From: an uncultured Collinsella sp.
Lineage (GTDB): Bacteria; Actinomycetota; Coriobacteriia; Coriobacteriales; Coriobacteriaceae
Direction: 5' to 3'
DNA length: 9,811 nt
Assembly: GCA_900549025.1 (NCBI GenBank)
Contig: URMZ01000042.1
Coordinates: 1-9,811, forward strand
Part shown: piece by piece, positions 6,579-9,811 of the stretch
Layout: each line of letters opens with the position of its first letter
How positions within the stretch are numbered: position 1 is the stretch's first letter
The notes under the pieces: generated by a model
Told to the model about the DNA's origin: nothing
Database searches by the model: none
The model's input: the letters and a program-made list of their open reading frames with translations, nothing else
Translations under genes and position numbers: made by a program

Positions 6579-7694
6579 TTACATTCCGTAACACTCGGCC
6601 GCTTTGGCCTTAAGCGCATTGACTGATTCTTCGTAGCCCTCTGCCTTGACCTCCATTTGCTTGGAGACGGCATCAAGATACGGGTGCACGTCCCATGACT
6701 TCAGACGCTCGGCGATCATTGCCGCAATCGTCTGGAAGAACACCAAATTGGGAATTGCGCTGAGCAGCGGAGCCACCTGAGGCACCGCAACCTCGTGAGC
6801 CTTACCCCTGGGATGGGCCGTGAGCAGCACCGTTTTTGTCGTAACGTTCGATAGCGCATCGGCGATATTCGCAAGACGCTCCGACCCCTGCGGATCGTCG
6901 ACGATAAACACCAGATAGCCCGGAACGATCTGCATCTCGGGACCGTGAATGAACTCCTCGCCCTCGTGATGCATGGCAGGAATCTTGATGGTCTCGCTCA
7001 GCTTGAGCGCCGCCTCCTCGGCAACGCCGTAGTTGGGACCGTTGCCGACGACCATGGCGGGCATGTGCTCAGAAAGTTCGAGCATGTGGTCTTGGACATA
7101 TTCCTCGGCGGTCTTGCACATCACGGCATTGGCCTGGATGGCCTCGCGCAGGTCGTCAAGACGCTGGGCAACGCCCTTGGCGTCAATCGTTCCGCGCGCC
7201 TGACCGCCGTAAATACCAAAGAGCACCAGGTACTCAACGAGCACCTCGACGCCCAGAGTCACAAAGTCCACCGACTCGACGCCCACACCGTAGTCAAGAA
7301 CGATGTCAGTGTGCTCCTTGATGGGCGCCTCGACGTTTGCCGTGAGCGCAACTGCAGCCATATCGTGTGCGCGCATGTAATCGAGCGCCGCAATCGTATT
7401 GGTCGAATAGCCACTCTGCGAGACGGCGATGTTGAGCGCATGCTGCGGATAGGTGTGTTCAAAATCGACGAAGGCCTCGGGCGTCACAACGGACACCTGC
7501 ATTTGCAGGGCATCTTGCAGGTAATCGCGGGCGCAATCGGCGGCATGGCGCGACGAACCCGAAGCAACGATGCGCAGCGCGTCAAAAGAACCGGACTGGA
7601 AAATATCAACGAGCTGCGCTACCAGCTCAGACGAACGCTCGAGGTTCTCCCCCATACGCACATGGGCAAGCTGAACGTAATCGAGCATCTTCAT
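6579..7694 (-). CDS. Double-SIS-domain sugar-phosphate protein, GlmS isomerase-half/deglycase-like
   Basis: This 371-residue cytoplasmic protein resembles the isomerase half of GlmS and the amino-sugar/Amadori deglycase group. The first SIS lobe has VASGSSRHAA (43-52) and a phosphate loop, SQSGYSTNT (92-100). The second lobe has VVGNGPNYG (215-223). E234 and H250 (in EGEEFIHGPEM) lie 16 residues apart, like Glu488 and His504 of GlmS. There is no N-terminal glutaminase domain, so it does not make glucosamine 6-phosphate from glutamine. A deglycase or a catabolic aldose-ketose reaction on an amino-sugar adduct fits better. It is the first gene of a two-gene operon with the FrlB-like enzyme; paired deglycases of this type occur in glucoselysine/fructoselysine operons (GfrE/GfrF). 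ATG 7694 has GAGGTG (7700-7705) 5 bases upstream; ATG 7688 at 11 bases is the alternative. An upstream in-frame start at 7733 would run through the operator. The fold is secure, the exact substrate is not. Confidence 0.75.
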   Translation of the reverse strand: MKMLDYVQLAHVRMGENLERSSELVAQLVDIFQSGSFDALRIVASGSSRHAADCARDYLQDALQMQVSVVTPEAFVDFEHTYPQHALNIAVSQSGYSTNTIAALDYMRAHDMAAVALTANVEAPIKEHTDIVLDYGVGVESVDFVTLGVEVLVEYLVLFGIYGGQARGTIDAKGVAQRLDDLREAIQANAVMCKTAEEYVQDHMLELSEHMPAMVVGNGPNYGVAEEAALKLSETIKIPAMHHEGEEFIHGPEMQIVPGYLVFIVDDPQGSERLANIADALSNVTTKTVLLTAHPRGKAHEVAVPQVAPLLSAIPNLVFFQTIAAMIAERLKSWDVHPYLDAVSKQMEVKAEGYEESVNALKAKAAECYGM

Positions 7695-7715
7695 CGTCTC
7701 ACCTCGTAACAAATC

Positions 7716-7734
7716 ATTAGTATTTGATACCAAT
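7716..7734. promoter_or_regulatory. Operator-like palindrome upstream of the SIS operon
   Basis: ATTAGTATTTGATACCAAT is a 19-bp near-perfect palindrome: arms ATTAGTAT and ATACCAAT around a TTG centre, 7 of 8 arm positions complementary. It lies 22 bases before the start codon at 7694, so a bound protein would block transcription or early elongation. Size and symmetry suit a GntR-type dimer; the two regulator genes just upstream are the obvious candidates. Confidence 0.55.
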
Positions 7735-7738
7735 CACA

Positions 7739-7774
7739 GTTATAGGTTACGGCTTTTTGATACCTCTTTGTCGA
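7739..7774 (-). promoter_or_regulatory. Probable promoter zone with a second operator half-site
   Basis: On the - strand a TATAAC (7744-7739) resembles a -10 box, but no good -35 lies at the right distance. A TCGACA (7774-7769, 5 of 6 to the -35 consensus) is followed after 17 bases by a poor -10, CGTAAC. The half-site TTTGATACC (7756-7764) repeats the right half of the operator palindrome exactly 33 bp away (7723-7731), about three helical turns. This suggests cooperative binding or looping around the promoter. The region clearly looks regulatory; the exact promoter boxes are uncertain. Confidence 0.4.
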
Positions 7775-7819
7775 TTAATTTATCCCCATCGGCGAACGGT
7801 CGATTTTGAGCCCTGTAAG

Positions 7820-7833
7820 GTTGTATATACAGC
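7820..7833. promoter_or_regulatory. HutC-type operator-like palindrome
   Basis: GTTGTATATACAGC contains the perfect 10-bp palindrome TGTATATACA (7822-7831), with an outer G/C pair matching and one mismatch. It closely resembles TTGTATATACAA-type operators of the GntR/HutC subfamily, such as TreR. It lies between the end of the second GntR gene and the SIS operon, about 125 bases from the latter's start. Confidence 0.45.
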
Positions 7834-7887
7834 TGACCCAACGATCAAAACTGGTTAGTTTCCCAGCCGTTATTCACAAAATACCAG

Positions 7888-8601
7888 CTAGTACGTATAG
7901 GTGTAGCCGCCCGTATCGCCACGATTGAAGGACTTTACATACTCGATAGCCTGACCGCTCGCGTCATAGCTCACGCATTCCAAAAGCAAAACAAGATCGC
8001 CCTGTTCCAGTCCAAGGAGGCCGGCATCTCGTGCGCCCAGCGCTTCGATATCGAGCTTTTCCTGTGCCATGGCTGGCTTTCGGCCCAGCATCTCATAGGT
8101 CTCGTACAAACTGAAGACCGACACGTCAATATCTTCGATGGTTGGGAACAGCAGGCAGGGAATCAGCGCCGTCTCAATCGATACGGGGCTACCGTTTATG
8201 CGGTTCAGGCGTCGAACGGAATAGAGCAGGTCGTCCTCGGCGATGCCAAACAGGTCGGCGTAATATGGCCCCGCATAACGCTTGGAACGCGCGAGAATAC
8301 GGACGGACGGCTCGCCGCCCGAAGCACGGACCGATTCACGGAAACCGACCGTGCGTTCAAAAAAAGCAGGTACTTTCTGCGCCACAAAGGCACCTTTTCC
8401 CCGAACACGGCGAATCTGCCCGCGCCGAACCAGCTCATCGACAGCGCTTCGGATGGTCAAGCGTGTCGTACCAAATTCCTCGGCGAGGTCTTTTTCGGAC
8501 GGAATCATGGAACCCGTGGGATATATACCGCGCTCGATACGTTCCTCGATGCGGCGTCGAATGCGCATATAAACCGGGGTGGCATCTACTGTTTCAGCCA
8601 T
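7888..8601 (-). CDS. GntR/HutC-family transcriptional regulator (UTRA domain), second of two
   Basis: This 237-residue DNA-binding protein has an N-terminal winged helix (about 9-73), including GSMIPSEKDLAEEFGTTRLT and the wing RRVRGKGAFV. A UTRA effector domain follows (about 90-232), with the usual VSIETALIP stretch and an EYVKSFNRGD ending. UTRA regulators sense small sugars, amino sugars or their phosphates and are usually repressors released by ligand. The next gene downstream in the same direction is the SIS operon, separated by a region with two palindromes, so control of the Amadori/amino-sugar genes is the likely job. A FrlR-like role is plausible but not shown. The start at 8601 has AGGTGA a few bases upstream and overlaps the end of the preceding regulator gene by 16 bases, which suggests translational coupling. 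Confidence 0.85.
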   Translation of the reverse strand: MAETVDATPVYMRIRRRIEERIERGIYPTGSMIPSEKDLAEEFGTTRLTIRSAVDELVRRGQIRRVRGKGAFVAQKVPAFFERTVGFRESVRASGGEPSVRILARSKRYAGPYYADLFGIAEDDLLYSVRRLNRINGSPVSIETALIPCLLFPTIEDIDVSVFSLYETYEMLGRKPAMAQEKLDIEALGARDAGLLGLEQGDLVLLLECVSYDASGQAIEYVKSFNRGDTGGYTYTY

Positions 8602-9353
8602 TGTTCACCTGCCACGCTCCTCATGCCGTTCTCTTCGCCGTTATCGGCAAAGCGGAACTTTGTGGGCAAAATCACCGATTTGCAATGCTCCACAAAACGC
8701 ATGTCCTTATCAAATTCGATCGAGCTCTCATAGAACACCGGCGTTCCCTCTTCTTGCTGGAGCAGCTCGGCCTCTTCGACGTCCAAACGCGAGATGGAGA
8801 TATGCTCACGTCCATGCTCAACACGCACGCCACCTTCTTTGAGCAAGACATCGTAAAGGCTCTCACACTCAAAATCGTGTTCGGGAAGCGATGGGCACAG
8901 GGACAGGTTAACGTGAACGGTCTCGATTGACGCCGGCTCGCCCTCAATAAGTCGAACGCGCTGCATGCGGAGCAAGGGAGCGCCTACAGCCACCCCAAGC
9001 TTGTCGGCAAGCGCCTCATCCGCCTCGATGGTCCCGGTGGAAACCAGACGAGAAGAGGGGTGCAGGCCGGCAGTCCGTACAGCATCGGAAAAGTTATACG
9101 TTTCCTGGAAGATGTTCAACGGCTTGGGAGGACACACATACGTACCCGATCCGCGACGGCTCTCGAGCGTTCCACACGAGATGAGCCGCGTGATACCGGC
9201 ACGCAACGCCGTACGCGAAACGCCAATCTCTTCGCACAGCACGCGCTCGGCCGGCAGGCGATCGCCGCCGGCAAGCTGATGGTGCTGGATATACCAAAGA
9301 ATTCCCTCAACAGCACGATCTTTGGGGGGAATTGCATAAGATTCGCCTGCCAT
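8586..9353 (-). CDS. GntR/HutC-family transcriptional regulator (UTRA domain), first of two
   Basis: This 255-residue protein has a winged helix (about 12-74) with GDRLPAERVLCEEIGVSRTA and the wing ESRRGSGTYV. A UTRA domain follows (about 95-235), with ASIETVHVNL and SLYDVLLKEGG. It shares the domain layout of the regulator that follows but is clearly diverged from it, so this is not a recent duplication. Residues beyond about 238 form a short polar tail, and the stop codon lies inside the start of the next gene. ATG 9353 has GAGGAG (9362-9367) 8 bases upstream. Only 38 bases separate it from the preceding DUF4428-like gene, and no promoter is visible there, so read-through from that gene is possible. 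Its ligand is unknown. Confidence 0.85.
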   Translation of the reverse strand: MAGESYAIPPKDRAVEGILWYIQHHQLAGGDRLPAERVLCEEIGVSRTALRAGITRLISCGTLESRRGSGTYVCPPKPLNIFQETYNFSDAVRTAGLHPSSRLVSTGTIEADEALADKLGVAVGAPLLRMQRVRLIEGEPASIETVHVNLSLCPSLPEHDFECESLYDVLLKEGGVRVEHGREHISISRLDVEEAELLQQEEGTPVFYESSIEFDKDMRFVEHCKSVILPTKFRFADNGEENGMRSVAGEQWLKQ

Positions 9354-9391
9354 TGCACAGACTCCTCATTCAGAAACGTATGCCGCCAAAA

Positions 9392-9811
9392 TTAGGCCAG
9401 CCCTCCCATGGCATCAAATTCGGCCTTGATCTTCTCGGCGACATTCCGATACGACTTATATAGACTTGAATCGCGTTTGACTTCGTCGGTCATAACGGGA
9501 ATCTCTAATTTGGAAACCTCGTCTTTTCCCGTCTGAACCGCCACAACAACGCCCATACCAAGACACATATTACGCTTGGCAGCGTTTATTTTCGCCGCCT
9601 TGGCAGGATTTGCCAGGATACGCTGGGCAAATTCCTGTTTAGAGACCGCTTCTTCGGCCTCCGGATCGCCCGCCTCGGCCACTTCGCACTGCAACACGTC
9701 CGCATAGTCAAAAATCTTCGGCTCGCCGCCGCGCTGATGTACGGCCCACTTGCGATGCGTGGCATCCTGGTAGATAGCCGGCAAAAACGTAAACCGCGGC
9801 GGGTCCAAAAT
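9392..9811 (-). CDS. DUF4428-like protein, 5' end missing at the window edge
   Basis: The frame is open through the right edge, so the true start is outside; 139 residues of the C-terminal part are visible, ending at TAA 9392. A TTG at 9808 could be read as a start but has no visible upstream sequence to support it. The visible part is hydrophilic, without membrane segments. It has FDYADVLQCEVAE early on, then a GMGVVVAVQTG strand and a PVMTDEVKRDSSLYKSY segment with a helical end. This resembles the C-terminal part of DUF4428-type proteins, which often carry a small Cys zinc ribbon at the missing N-terminus. Function is unknown. It points the same way as the regulators and may be the gene transcribed ahead of them. 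Confidence 0.6.
   Translation of the reverse strand: MLDPPRFTFLPAIYQDATHRKWAVHQRGGEPKIFDYADVLQCEVAEAGDPEAEEAVSKQEFAQRILANPAKAAKINAAKRNMCLGMGVVVAVQTGKDEVSKLEIPVMTDEVKRDSSLYKSYRNVAEKIKAEFDAMGGLA

Noticed and set aside
5473..6591. A 372-codon open frame on the + strand opposite the FrlB-like gene
   Set aside because: The product is rich in Val, Leu, Gly, Ala and His, a typical mirror of GAG/CTC/GAC-rich codons. The - strand frame has conserved SIS motifs and a proper ribosome site.
6945..7709. A 254-codon open frame on the + strand opposite the GlmS-like gene
   Set aside because: It is a shadow frame with no domain features; the - strand gene has the catalytic residues and both SIS phosphate loops.
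7847..7889. Possible terminator after the second GntR gene on the - strand
   Set aside because: AGCTGGT and ACCAGTT can pair (one G-T) before TTTT, but the loop is 27 bases and the stem overlaps the stop codon, too weak to call. The regulators may read through into the SIS operon.

Overview
The window looks like chromosomal DNA of a high-G+C gut actinobacterium of the Coriobacteriia, most likely Collinsella or a close relative. This is inferred from the G/C-ending codon preference, Shine-Dalgarno-led genes (one starting with TTG), and the gene types present. No rRNA or other marker gene is available to prove it. No mobile element, tRNA, rRNA or CRISPR array was seen.

Left part (1-5018, + strand). 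A terminator of an off-window gene is followed by a 0.3 kb intergenic stretch holding one copy of a hairpin repeat and a probable promoter. Next comes a two-gene operon: an MMPL/RND-type 12-helix membrane transporter (430-2556) and, 32 bp later, a large exported protein (2589-5018). The exported protein has two blocks of Leu/Gly heptad repeats around an Ala-rich rod. The pair probably forms one cell-envelope system that moves or anchors a lipid or surface compound; the substrate is unknown.

Middle (5019-5457). This non-coding gap lies between convergent genes. It contains a + strand terminator, an array of alternating inverted repeats related to the copy at 220-265, and a strong - strand terminator. 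The array is the least ordinary thing in the window. I do not recognise the family.

Right part (5458-9811, all - strand). Reading in the direction of transcription: the 3' end of a DUF4428-like gene cut by the window edge, two GntR/HutC-type regulators whose genes overlap by 16 bp, a 193-bp control region with two operator-like palindromes, and two SIS-domain sugar-phosphate proteins. Both SIS proteins keep the Glu/His pair, 16 residues apart, that is catalytic in GlmS and in the FrlB/FraB deglycases. The last one (5458-6519) ends and reads like FrlB, the fructosamine-6-phosphate deglycase. The simplest reading is a regulated pathway for Amadori compounds (sugar-amino acid adducts such as fructoselysine or glucoselysine). 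It would split their phosphates into a sugar phosphate and a free amino acid or amine. The transporter or PTS and any kinase are not in this window.
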